From Planctomycetota bacterium (lineage in GTDB: Bacteria > Planctomycetota > Brocadiia > SM23-32 > JAKLEA01): a DNA stretch of 64,000 nucleotides. Position 1 is the first letter of the stretch. Every line of letters begins with the position of its first letter. The stretch lies in NCBI GenBank assembly GCA_022711755.1, contig JAKLEA010000005.1, positions 1-64,000 on the forward strand, read 5' to 3'. Both the position numbers and the translations under genes were made by a program. The notes under the pieces are model-generated. The model had not been told where the DNA came from, did no database searches, and saw only the letters and a program-made list of their open reading frames with translations. Below are positions 24,562 through 33,487 of the stretch, one piece after another.

Positions 24562-27500
24562 ATGAGCAATCCTAGGATTCACGTCCTTGTATGCACCGGC
24601 GGCGGGTGCGTCGCCTCCGGCGCGTTCGAGGTAAGCGCCGCTCTGCAGGACGAAATTCGCAAGCAGGGACTCGGGCAGGAATGCAAGGTGGTTGAAACGG
24701 GCTGTCTGGGACCGTGCGCCGTCGGACCGGTGGCGCTCATCTATCCGGACGGGGTCTTTTACCAGGACCTCAAGCCTTCGGACGCCCGCGAAATCGTGGA
24801 GGAGCACCTCCTGAAGGGGCGTGTCGTCGAGCGCCTCGTCCACAAGGAAGTCGAGACCGAAGAAGCCGTCAGCGCGATGAACGACATCCGCTTCTTCAAT
24901 AAACAGGTAAAGATCGTGCTGCGCAATTGCGGCATCATTGATCCGCTCAAGATCGAAGAATACATCGCCAGAGACGGATACGGCGCTCTGGCGAAAGTCC
25001 TCTCGGAGATGACACCGGACCAGGTCGTCGCAGAGATGCAGAAGTCCGGGCTGAGAGGCCGCGGCGGCGCAGGCTTCCCGACGGGAATGAAGTGGAGCTT
25101 CACCCGCAAGGCTCCGGGGGACGTCAAATACGTCATCTGTAACGCCGACGAAGGCGACCCCGGCGCGTTCATGGACCGCAGCGTTCTGGAAGGCGATCCC
25201 CACAGCGTGATCGAGGGCATGGCCGTCGCGGCATACGCGGTCGGTTCCAGCCAGGGATACGTCTACGTAAGAGCCGAGTATCCGCTTGCGGTTGAAAGAC
25301 TCGGCAAAGCCATCGAACAGGCAAGGGAATACGGTCTTCTGGGCAAGAACATCATGGGGACCGACTTCTGCTTCGACCTCGAGATCAGAATGGGTTCCGG
25401 CGCATTCGTATGCGGCGAGGAAACTGCGCTGATGACCTCGATCGAAGGCAACCGCGGCGAGCCGCGCCCGCGCCCGCCGTTCCCGGCGATTAAGGGTCTG
25501 TGGGGCAAGCCGAGCTTGTTAAACAACGTCGAAACCTACGCCAATGTTCCGGTGATCATACTGAAGGGCGCGGGTTGGTTCGCCTCCTTCGGGACAGAGA
25601 AGAGCAAGGGGACAAAGGTCTTCGCCCTGGCCGGCGCGGTGAACAACACCGGCCTGGTAGAGGTTCCGGTCGGCACGCCCCTGGGCGAGATCATCTACGA
25701 CATCGGCGGCGGGATAAAGGGCGGAAAGGAATTCAAGGCCGCCCAGATCGGCGGACCTTCCGGCGGTTGCATCCCGAAGCAGTACCTCAACGTCCCCGTT
25801 GATTACGAGTCGCTTACCGAGCTTGGCGCGATCATGGGTTCGGGCGGCCTCATCGTGATGGATGAGGACACGTGCATGGTGGACATGGCGCGGTTCTTCC
25901 TTGACTTCGTCCAGGATGAATCCTGCGGAAAGTGCCCGCCCTGCAGAATCGGCACGAAGCGCATGCTGGAGATCGTTGACCGCATCTGCGAAGGCAAGGG
26001 CGAGGAAGGGGACATCGAGAAGTTGATCGAACTGGGCAACCAGATCAAGGATACGGCCCTTTGCGGGCTTGGCCAGACGGCCCCGAATCCGGTCCTCTCA
26101 ACAATCAGACATTTCAGGGACGAATACGTCGCCCACATACGCGACAAGAAGTGCCCTGCCGGCGTGTGCCACGCGCTGGTTCGCGCCCCGTGCCAGAACG
26201 CCTGCCCGGCCGGAGTGGACGTTCCCGGTTACGTCTCCCTGATCGGGGAGAAGAGATACGCGGAGGCCCTGCGGCTGCACCGCAACCGCAACCCGTTCGC
26301 GTCCGTCTGCGCGAGGGTCTGCTTCCACGCGTGCGAGAACAAGTGCCGCCGCTCGATGCTGGACGAGCCGGTTTCCATCCGCGCGCTCAAGCGCTTCATG
26401 GCGGAGCAGGAAGTGACCATGCAACTGCCGGAAGTGCGGGAGAACGCGGAGAACGCCGGCAGGAAGATAGCCGTCATCGGCGCCGGTCCTGCGGGGCTTT
26501 CCTGCGCTTACTTCCTGGCCAGAATGGGCTACCGTCCGAAGGTTTTCGAGTCTGAGAAGGTTGCCGGCGGAATGCTGGTTCAGGCCATCCCGGCCTACAG
26601 GCTTCCCAGAGAGGAGCTTGCCCGGGAAATCCGAATGATCGAACGCCTCGGCGTCGAGATCGAGACCGGCGTAAAGCTGGGCCGGGACATAACCTTGAGC
26701 GGGCTTCGCTCCCAGGGTTATGACGCCGTGTTCATCGGCGTCGGCGCGCCGCAAGGCTCGCGCCTCGGAATACCCGGCGAAGAGGCCGAGGGAGTCACGG
26801 AGGCGATCCGATACCTCAGGCAATACAACGTCAGCGGGACGGCCCCGACGGGCAAACGCGTTGCCGTCATCGGCGGCGGGAACGCAGCGATTGACGCCGC
26901 GCGCACCGCGCACCGCCTGGGCGCAGAATCGGTGACCGTCCTGTATCGCCGCACACGCGACGCAATGCCGGCCTACGCCGAGGAAGTCGCCGAGGCTGAG
27001 GCGGAAGGCGTCCGTCTGGAGGAACTGACGGCTCCTGTCGAAGTCGTCGTCAAGAATGGCCGTTGCGCGGGAGTCAAATGCCGCAAGATGGCTCTGGGCG
27101 AGTTCGACGCTAGTGGGAGAAGGAAACCCGTGGCGGGCAAGGACGCCGACTTTGTTGTCGAGTGCGATCAGGTGATCGCGGCCATCGGGCAGCAGTTGGA
27201 TCCCGGCGATCTCGCCGACGGATACAATCCGAAACTGACCAAGCGCGGATACATCGAGGCGAATCCGGTAACCTGCCAGACTTCCGTGGAATGGGTGTTT
27301 TCGGGCGGAGACTCCGTGCTGGGTCCGGCTTCGGTGACCGAGGCCGTCGGCGCGGGCGAGAAGGCCGCCGTCGGGATAGACAAGTTCCTGACGGGAGAGG
27401 AGCATGCGTTCTGGCGCGAGGAACAGGAATCGGACACCGCCTTTGATCCGGACAAGGATCCTGTAAATTACGGCAGAGCGAAAGCGCGGGCGCTGCCCGT

Positions 27501-27609
27501 CGCCAAACGCAGGTGCAATTTCGCCGAAGTCGAGCTTTCCATCAACGAAGGCTCGGCGCTTCGCGAAGCGGCGCGTTGCCTGCGCTGTGACTACCGAGAG
27601 AAAAGCTGA
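24562..27609 (+). CDS. hydB: HydB variant: NuoF-like NADH/FMN subunit fused to a GltD-type NAD(P)H/FAD module
   Basis: 1015 residues, far longer than the ~600 of a usual HydB. Residues 1-~95: thioredoxin-like 2Fe-2S domain (CTGGGCVASGA, GCLGPC). ~110-530: NuoF core with the NADH site GLRGRGGAGFPTG, the FMN/NADH block VCGEETALMTSIEGNRG and the 4Fe-4S site SCGKCPPCRIGT. After CPAGVC (~530), where HydB normally has two 4Fe-4S ferredoxin clusters, there is instead a GltD-like part: Fe-S segment CQNACPAGVDVPGY ... CARVCFHACENKCRR, FAD site VIGAGPAGLSCAY, and nucleotide site VIGGGNAAIDAART. It should oxidise or reduce NADH and probably a second pyridine nucleotide. Confidence 0.9.
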   Translation: MSNPRIHVLVCTGGGCVASGAFEVSAALQDEIRKQGLGQECKVVETGCLGPCAVGPVALIYPDGVFYQDLKPSDAREIVEEHLLKGRVVERLVHKEVETEEAVSAMNDIRFFNKQVKIVLRNCGIIDPLKIEEYIARDGYGALAKVLSEMTPDQVVAEMQKSGLRGRGGAGFPTGMKWSFTRKAPGDVKYVICNADEGDPGAFMDRSVLEGDPHSVIEGMAVAAYAVGSSQGYVYVRAEYPLAVERLGKAIEQAREYGLLGKNIMGTDFCFDLEIRMGSGAFVCGEETALMTSIEGNRGEPRPRPPFPAIKGLWGKPSLLNNVETYANVPVIILKGAGWFASFGTEKSKGTKVFALAGAVNNTGLVEVPVGTPLGEIIYDIGGGIKGGKEFKAAQIGGPSGGCIPKQYLNVPVDYESLTELGAIMGSGGLIVMDEDTCMVDMARFFLDFVQDESCGKCPPCRIGTKRMLEIVDRICEGKGEEGDIEKLIELGNQIKDTALCGLGQTAPNPVLSTIRHFRDEYVAHIRDKKCPAGVCHALVRAPCQNACPAGVDVPGYVSLIGEKRYAEALRLHRNRNPFASVCARVCFHACENKCRRSMLDEPVSIRALKRFMAEQEVTMQLPEVRENAENAGRKIAVIGAGPAGLSCAYFLARMGYRPKVFESEKVAGGMLVQAIPAYRLPREELAREIRMIERLGVEIETGVKLGRDITLSGLRSQGYDAVFIGVGAPQGSRLGIPGEEAEGVTEAIRYLRQYNVSGTAPTGKRVAVIGGGNAAIDAARTAHRLGAESVTVLYRRTRDAMPAYAEEVAEAEAEGVRLEELTAPVEVVVKNGRCAGVKCRKMALGEFDASGRRKPVAGKDADFVVECDQVIAAIGQQLDPGDLADGYNPKLTKRGYIEANPVTCQTSVEWVFSGGDSVLGPASVTEAVGAGEKAAVGIDKFLTGEEHAFWREEQESDTAFDPDKDPVNYGRAKARALPVAKRRCNFAEVELSINEGSALREAARCLRCDYREKS

Positions 27610-27630
27610 GCCGTTAGGAGAAACCAATCG

Positions 27631-29403
27631 ATGCCTAAGCTGATGATAGATGGAACGGAAGTTGAAGTGCCGCAGGGCGCGACCGTGCTGGACGCGGCCC
27701 GCAAGGCCGGAATCAAGATTCCGACCCTCTGCTACCTTGAGAATGTGCAGGCCGTCGGCGCGTGCCGGGTCTGCATCGTCGAGATCGAGGGCGCAAAGAC
27801 CCTTATGGCGTCCTGCGTGACGCCGGCAGGGGAGGGGATGAAGGTCCGGACCAATACCGGCCGCGTCAGGAACGCGCGGAGAACCGTCGTCGAACTGCTC
27901 CTTTCCGGGCATGACGGCGACTGCCAGACGTGCGAACGCAACGAGGATTGCGAACTGCAAACCCTCGCCCGGGAACTGGGCATCCGCGAGTTGCATTACA
28001 CGGGCGCCAAGAGCGCGCGTCTGACTGATGAGACGACGCCGGCCCTTGTCCGCGACACGGCCAAGTGCATCCTCTGCCGCCGGTGCGTGACGGTCTGCTG
28101 CAACACGCAGGGCGTCGGCGCGTTGTTCCCGCAGAATCGCGGGTTCAAGACGGTCGTCGGCCCCGCCTTCTGCGGCGGCTTGGACGAGGTCGTCTGTGTG
28201 CAGTGCGGGCAGTGTTCCGCCGTCTGCCCCGTCGGCGCGATAAGCGAGCGCGAGCAGATGGACGACGTCTGGAAGGCGCTGGACGATCCGAAGCTGCACG
28301 TTGTGGTGCAGACCGCCCCGGCCATCCGCGCGGCGCTGGGCGAATGCTTCGGCTACCCGCCCGGAACGCTCGTAACAGGCAAGATGGTGACGGCTCTGCG
28401 CCGCCTGGGCTTCGACGCTGTGTTCGACACGAACTTCACGGCCGACCTCACGATCATGGAGGAAGGCACGGAACTGCTGACCCGGCTCAAGAATGCCCTG
28501 GTGGACAAGAAGCAGGTCGCCCTGCCAATGTTCACAAGCTGCTCGCCGGGATGGATCAAGTACATCGAGTACTTCTATCCGGACATGCTGGCCAACATTT
28601 CGACCTGCAAGTCCCCGCAGCAGATGTTCGGCGCGGTGGCCAAGACCTATTACGCGAACAAGATCGGCAAGAAACCGGAGGAAATGTTCGTCGTCTCCAT
28701 CATGCCCTGCACGGCCAAGAAGTTCGAGGCCCAGAGGCCGGAGATGAATGATAGCGGCGTCAGGGACGTGGACGTCGTGCTTACGACACGGGAACTCGGA
28801 CGGATGATCAAGCAGGCCGGCATTGACTTCGCCTCTCTGCCGGACGGCAAGATGGATTCCCCGCTCGGAATGTCCTCCGGCGCGGCGGACATCTTCGCCA
28901 ATACCGGCGGCGTGATGGAGGCGGCGCTGCGCACGGCATGGGAGATCGTCACGGGAAGGGAACTCCCGTTCGAGAACCTCCACGTCGCGCCGGTTGCCGG
29001 GCTTGAAGGCGTCAAAGAGGCGTCCGTGAAGATCGAGGGCGCAGTCCCGGCGTGGTCCTTCCTGGAGGGCGTGACGGTGAACGTCGCCGTCGCCCACGGG
29101 TTGAGCAACGCAAGGAAGGTCATCGAACTGGTCAGGTCCGGCCAGAAGGCCTACCATTTCATTGAGATAATGACCTGCCCCGGCGGCTGCATCGGCGGCG
29201 GCGGCCAGCCGCGCCTGACCACGAACGAGGTTCGCATGGCCCGCATCAAGGCCATTTACAAGGAGGACGAGGGCAAGAAGCTGCGGAAATCTCACAACAA
29301 TCCTGAAATCGCGCAGATCTACAAGGAGTTTCTGGGCGCGCCTTTGGGCGAGAAATCGCACCACCTCCTCCATACGCACTACAAGGCAAGGCCGAAGGTG
29401 TAA
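27631..29403 (+). CDS. hydA: Catalytic [FeFe]-hydrogenase subunit, NADH-linked bifurcating type (HydA)
   Basis: 590 residues. N-terminal 2Fe-2S domain (CYLENVQAVGACRVC), the His-ligated 4Fe-4S site (HDGDCQTCERNEDC), two ferredoxin clusters (CILCRRCVTVCC and CVQCGQCSAVCP), then the H-cluster domain. All three H-cluster motifs are canonical: L1 TSCSPGW (~301), L2 MPCTAKKFE (~356), L3 MTCPGGCIGGGGQP (~512), so it should be catalytic. There is no C-terminal 2Fe-2S extension of the Thermotoga kind. With HydB and HydC it would reversibly couple H2 to NADH plus ferredoxin in the cytoplasm. It follows hydB by 21 bases. Confidence 0.96.
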   Translation: MPKLMIDGTEVEVPQGATVLDAARKAGIKIPTLCYLENVQAVGACRVCIVEIEGAKTLMASCVTPAGEGMKVRTNTGRVRNARRTVVELLLSGHDGDCQTCERNEDCELQTLARELGIRELHYTGAKSARLTDETTPALVRDTAKCILCRRCVTVCCNTQGVGALFPQNRGFKTVVGPAFCGGLDEVVCVQCGQCSAVCPVGAISEREQMDDVWKALDDPKLHVVVQTAPAIRAALGECFGYPPGTLVTGKMVTALRRLGFDAVFDTNFTADLTIMEEGTELLTRLKNALVDKKQVALPMFTSCSPGWIKYIEYFYPDMLANISTCKSPQQMFGAVAKTYYANKIGKKPEEMFVVSIMPCTAKKFEAQRPEMNDSGVRDVDVVLTTRELGRMIKQAGIDFASLPDGKMDSPLGMSSGAADIFANTGGVMEAALRTAWEIVTGRELPFENLHVAPVAGLEGVKEASVKIEGAVPAWSFLEGVTVNVAVAHGLSNARKVIELVRSGQKAYHFIEIMTCPGGCIGGGGQPRLTTNEVRMARIKAIYKEDEGKKLRKSHNNPEIAQIYKEFLGAPLGEKSHHLLHTHYKARPKV

Positions 29404-29412
29404 ATTCGGACG

Positions 29413-31455
29413 ATGGGAATAGTCTCGACAATTCCCGAGAAGTGCAAACGCTGCTACACCTGCGTTCGCGAGTGTCCCGCCAAGGCCATCAAGGTCGAAG
29501 GCGGTCAGGCGACGGTGATTGAGGAGCGATGCATAGCGTGTGGAAACTGCGTCAAGGTGTGCGCCCAGAAGGCCAAGCTTATCGAGGACAACACCCGGCA
29601 GGTCCGCGAGATGCTTGACGGCAAACGCCCGGTTTTCGCCTGCATCGCTCCCTCATTCCCGGCCGCCTTCCATCCTGTGAACCCCGGCAACGTGATCGCC
29701 GGGGTTCGCAGGCTGGGCTTCGCGGAGGTCTGGGAGGTGGCCTTCGGCGCGGAGCTTACCAGCAGGCAGTACCTCGGGCTATTCGAGTCGGCGCAGCGGC
29801 AGGGACGTCCGGTGATCGCCACGCCATGCCCGGCAATCGTGGCATACGTTGAAAAATACATGCCCGCCCTACGCGAGTATCTTGCGCCGATAGTATCCCC
29901 GATGATCGCTCTGGCAAGGGTGATCAGGCGCGCCTATGGTTCTGACGTCCGCATCGTCTTCATCGGGCCGTGCATAGCCAAAAAGGATGAAATCCGTGAT
30001 CCGTGCGTGGCGGGCGCGGTTGACGCCGTTCTGACGTTTGAAGAACTCCTGAGGATGTTTTGCGAATCGTCTGTATCGCTGAACGATCTCCAGCCCAGCG
30101 GTTTTGACGGGCTGAGGTGCAGGCTTGGACGGTCGTTCCCGATCTCGGGCGGGTTGTTGCGAAGCGCCGGGCTTAGCACGGACATTCTTGAGAATAACAT
30201 CATAGTTGTCGAGGGTAAGGATCGCGCGCTTGACGCACTGCACGAGCTTCAGCGCGGAAAGGGCAAGGCGCGCTTCTTCGACATACTGCTCTGCGAGGGT
30301 TGTATCAACGGCCCGAAGATGATGAACGATCTGAGCGTCTTCGCGCGCAAGGAAATCCTGGCCGATTACATTAACGATCAAAATCGTTACGTGACGCAGA
30401 AGGACCTTGTCGAAGGGATGGCGGCATTCAGCGATCTTGACCTTGGCCGGGAGTTCCATAAACCGAGTGTCGCCCTCCAGGTCCCCGATAAGGATCGCGT
30501 CGAGGAAACGCTCAAGCTGATGAAGAAATTCTCCCCGGACGACCAGCTAAACTGCGGAGCGTGCGGATATCCGTCCTGCCGCGAGAAAGCCATTGCGGTC
30601 TGCCAGGGGCTGGCCGAGCCGGAGATGTGCCTGCCGTACCTGGTTGACGAGCTTCAAGGGTTAATCAAACGCCTCGAACGCTCCCATAATGAACTGGCTC
30701 AGGCCCAGCAACGGCTGGTTCAGACGGAGAAACTCGCCTCGATGGGCCAGCTTTCCGCCGGCGTTGCTCACGAGATCAACAACCCGCTTGGCACGATACT
30801 CCTTTATTCGCACATAATGCTGAAGCAGCTTCAGGACGGAGACCCCAGGAAGCAGGACCTTCAAATGATCGTCAAGGAGTCAACCCGCTGCAAGGACATA
30901 GTCCGCGGGCTTCTCGACTTCGGGCGCCAGTCCAGAGTCTCCAAGACCTTGACCGATCTGAAGGAACTCGTCGCGGAGGTCATACTTTTAAACTCTCCGA
31001 AGGCGAATACCGCCGGCGTGAAGGTGAAAAGCAGCTTCCATGATCCGCTCCCGCAGATCATGCTTGATTCCGGTCAGATCAAGCAGATGCTTACAAACCT
31101 GATCAACAACGCAGTGGACGCAACGCCCAAGGGCGGGCTGGTTACTGTTGGCGTCACGATGCAAAGCCAGGAGAAAAGCGTTGAGATAGCCGTGGCGGAC
31201 AGCGGCTGCGGCATACCACGCGAGAACCTGTCTAAACTCTTCACCCCGTTCTTCACGACAAAGCAACTGGGCAAGGGCACAGGTTTGGGCTTGGCTATCG
31301 TCTACGGAATTGTAAAGATGCATAATGGCGACATTCGTGTGGACAGCGAGGTTGGCAAGGGAACGACTTTCACGGTAAGTCTGCCCGCCGCGACAGAAGA
31401 CGCCGTTCGTGAATCAGGACCGGCCGGGGAAAGACAAAAAACAGGCTTGATATGA
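29413..31455 (+). CDS. Sensory [FeFe]-hydrogenase-like protein with histidine kinase output
   Basis: 680 residues. Two ferredoxin clusters ([24 protein letters not shown]), then an H-cluster-like domain with modified motifs: L1 [11 protein letters not shown] (~137), L2 GPCIAKKDE (~186), L3 [10 protein letters not shown] (~293, CxxC instead of CxxxC). A further Fe-S motif ([13 protein letters not shown]) precedes HisKA ([11 protein letters not shown], ~450) and HATPase ([26 protein letters not shown]). This is the HsfB-like layout of putative H2 or redox sensors. The retained Cys set suggests an H-cluster-like cofactor is still bound. It starts nine bases after hydA and is followed by two receiver proteins, so it probably reports hydrogenase or H2 status through phosphotransfer. 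Confidence 0.9.
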   Translation: MGIVSTIPEKCKRCYTCVRECPAKAIKVEGGQATVIEERCIACGNCVKVCAQKAKLIEDNTRQVREMLDGKRPVFACIAPSFPAAFHPVNPGNVIAGVRRLGFAEVWEVAFGAELTSRQYLGLFESAQRQGRPVIATPCPAIVAYVEKYMPALREYLAPIVSPMIALARVIRRAYGSDVRIVFIGPCIAKKDEIRDPCVAGAVDAVLTFEELLRMFCESSVSLNDLQPSGFDGLRCRLGRSFPISGGLLRSAGLSTDILENNIIVVEGKDRALDALHELQRGKGKARFFDILLCEGCINGPKMMNDLSVFARKEILADYINDQNRYVTQKDLVEGMAAFSDLDLGREFHKPSVALQVPDKDRVEETLKLMKKFSPDDQLNCGACGYPSCREKAIAVCQGLAEPEMCLPYLVDELQGLIKRLERSHNELAQAQQRLVQTEKLASMGQLSAGVAHEINNPLGTILLYSHIMLKQLQDGDPRKQDLQMIVKESTRCKDIVRGLLDFGRQSRVSKTLTDLKELVAEVILLNSPKANTAGVKVKSSFHDPLPQIMLDSGQIKQMLTNLINNAVDATPKGGLVTVGVTMQSQEKSVEIAVADSGCGIPRENLSKLFTPFFTTKQLGKGTGLGLAIVYGIVKMHNGDIRVDSEVGKGTTFTVSLPAATEDAVRESGPAGERQKTGLI

Positions 31456-31504
31456 CGGCGTCGGAAATCATTGCCCCTGGCAATACCGATCCGGGATAAA
31501 AAAA

Positions 31505-31918
31505 ATGCAGGACAAGCCGTTGATACTGGTGGTTGACGATGACGCGGACTTCCGCGAAGCAATCCAATGCCTTCTTGAAGCCGGCGGGTACCGCGTAACA
31601 TGCGCTCGCAATCCGCAGGATGCCCTCGGGGCGCTCAGCGCCACAAAGCCGGACCTTATCGTTACTGACCTCATGATGGACCGGCTCGATGCGGGGTTCC
31701 AGCTTTCCCGCGGCCTGAAACAGAACAACGATTTTGCCGAAATACCAGTGATAATCGTCACCGCAGTCGGCAGCCAGCTCGGGCTGGACGTCAGCCCGCG
31801 CGGCGACGACGACATGGCCGCCATGAACGTTGACGCCTATATGGACAAGCCGGTTGATCCGGACAGATTCCTAGCCAAGGTCCGCGAACTGCTGGAATCC
31901 CGCGGGAGGGAAGCCTGA
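31505..31918 (+). CDS. Single-domain response regulator (receiver only)
   Basis: 137 residues, one receiver domain: acidic pocket VVDDD, phospho-Asp in IVTDLMMD, Thr in IIVTAV and Lys in MDKPVDP. An insertion of about 15 residues (GSQLGLDVSPRGDDD) sits before the last helix. No output domain, so it acts as a phosphate relay or by protein contact. It lies one base before the next gene and 49 bases after the sensory-hydrogenase kinase, its likely donor. Confidence 0.9.
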   Translation: MQDKPLILVVDDDADFREAIQCLLEAGGYRVTCARNPQDALGALSATKPDLIVTDLMMDRLDAGFQLSRGLKQNNDFAEIPVIIVTAVGSQLGLDVSPRGDDDMAAMNVDAYMDKPVDPDRFLAKVRELLESRGREA

Positions 31919-31919
31919 G

Positions 31920-33407
31920 ATGAACGCGGAGAAGACGCGGATACTGGTCGTTGACGACGAACTCGGAATGCGCGAAGGGTGCAGGCGCACGCTTGAAGCC
32001 GAGGGCTATGAGGTTGACACCGCAGAAGACGGCATGGCCGGACTGGAACTCTTCAGGCGGCGCGGGGGATACGCCTGCGCGCTGGTAGACATGAAGATGC
32101 CGCGCATGGGGGGGCTTGAATTCGTCGAAAACGTTCACGCCGAAGCCCCGGACATGGTGCTGCTGGTCATCACGGCATACGCGACGATTGACACGGCGGT
32201 CGAGGCGACCAAGCGTGGAGCCTACGGATACATACCAAAACCTTTCACCCCGGACGAGATGCTCCTGCCCGTCAGGAACGGGCTTGAGAGGCGCGCGCTG
32301 GCCCTTGAGGCGGCTCAACTTCGCAAGGAACGGGAGAATCGCCTTCTCGAACTGGCCTATGAAAGGTCCCAATGCGCCACGATACTTAACTGCATGACCG
32401 ACGCCGTTTTTGTGGTCAACCGCGAGCGGGAGGTTGTGCTGCGCAACGACGCGGCCGCAAAGATTCTTCCGGACTTTGCGTCGCTGCCGGTTCCGGCCCC
32501 GTTATCCTGCCTGCCCGAGGTTCTTGGAGGCCTGCTTGCCGAGGCAATGGCTTCGGGAGCTACGCCGCTTATTGTCTCCAAGGACATAGAACTGGCCGGA
32601 CGAAACTACATGGTTAACGCCAGCCCGGTCGCGGAGCACGGCGGGGAGCCGCTAGGCGCTGTGGTAGTCCTTCGGGACATCTCCCAGCTCAAAAAGCTGG
32701 AGGCGGCGAAGTCCATGTTCATCACGATGGTAGCGCACGAGGTTAAGCGCCCGTTGGCGGCCATAGAGAGCTTCCTGGATCTGATCTGCCGGGGCATGGT
32801 TAAAGATAATCCGGAGAAGGAGCGCGAGATGATCGAAAGGTCCCTTGCGCGCGCCAGAAACCTGCGCGACCTCATCTCAGACCTGATGAACATTACCGCA
32901 ATGCAGACGGGCAAGCTCAACATAAGGCGCATTCCGTTGGACCCCGTCGGCTTGCTGCAGGAAGCAGTTGACGCCTGTTCGGACAAGGCGAAGGGAAAGA
33001 ACATCGAGCTTACGTTGAATTGCGATCAGTCCGCCGGCGCGGAGAAACTCCTTGCGGACCGCAACGGGTTATTCAGCGTGCTTACGAACCTGATTGACAA
33101 CGCCGTGAAGTATACGCCGTCCGGCGGGCGCGTCCAAGTGGAGGCCCGGCGCAACGGCGCGTCCTTGAGCATATTGGTCAGGGACAACGGGATCGGGATG
33201 TCGCCGGAGGAATCGGCGCGCGTGTTTGAAGAGTTCTATCGCGCCAACAACGAGCGCACCGAGGGCATCCCGGGCACCGGACTCGGCCTGACGCTGGCCA
33301 GGGGAATCGTGGACCTTCATCACGGACAGATCGCGGTGGAGAGCGCTCCGGGAAAGGGTAGCGTTTTCACGGTCAGCCTTCCGACCATGGGAAAGAAACA
33401 GTCCTGA
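31920..33407 (+). CDS. Receiver-PAS-histidine kinase hybrid of the hydrogenase locus
   Basis: 495 residues. Receiver (1-~120) with LVVDDELGMREG, phospho-Asp in ALVDMKMP and Lys in PKPF; a PAS domain (~155-260: MTDAVFVVNREREVVLRN); HisKA (~280) with MVAHEVKRPLAAIESF; HATPase with NLIDNAVKYTP, DNGIGM and GTGLGLT. There is no membrane segment. It fits an intermediate kinase in a relay: sensor hydrogenase kinase to receiver to second kinase. No DNA-binding domain, so the final regulator must be another protein; the NtrC-type regulator at the start of the locus is the nearest candidate. Confidence 0.9.
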   Translation: MNAEKTRILVVDDELGMREGCRRTLEAEGYEVDTAEDGMAGLELFRRRGGYACALVDMKMPRMGGLEFVENVHAEAPDMVLLVITAYATIDTAVEATKRGAYGYIPKPFTPDEMLLPVRNGLERRALALEAAQLRKERENRLLELAYERSQCATILNCMTDAVFVVNREREVVLRNDAAAKILPDFASLPVPAPLSCLPEVLGGLLAEAMASGATPLIVSKDIELAGRNYMVNASPVAEHGGEPLGAVVVLRDISQLKKLEAAKSMFITMVAHEVKRPLAAIESFLDLICRGMVKDNPEKEREMIERSLARARNLRDLISDLMNITAMQTGKLNIRRIPLDPVGLLQEAVDACSDKAKGKNIELTLNCDQSAGAEKLLADRNGLFSVLTNLIDNAVKYTPSGGRVQVEARRNGASLSILVRDNGIGMSPEESARVFEEFYRANNERTEGIPGTGLGLTLARGIVDLHHGQIAVESAPGKGSVFTVSLPTMGKKQS

Positions 33408-33487
33408 ATCAACCCCGCGTGAGACTCCGACAGTCTTAGCAGCGGCGGCTGAAACAACTCCATAGAGGTTCTTAGAGGTTAAAGCAA

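Noticed and set aside
26098..29379. Very long minus-strand open frame (1093 codons) opposite hydB and hydA
   Set aside because: The plus strand carries every H-cluster, ferredoxin and NuoF motif. The reverse frame is open only because of GC-rich codon use and its product has no recognisable domain.
29413..31455. A second catalytic hydrogenase
   Set aside because: L1 and L3 depart from the catalytic consensus and the protein ends in kinase domains, so a sensor role is preferred.
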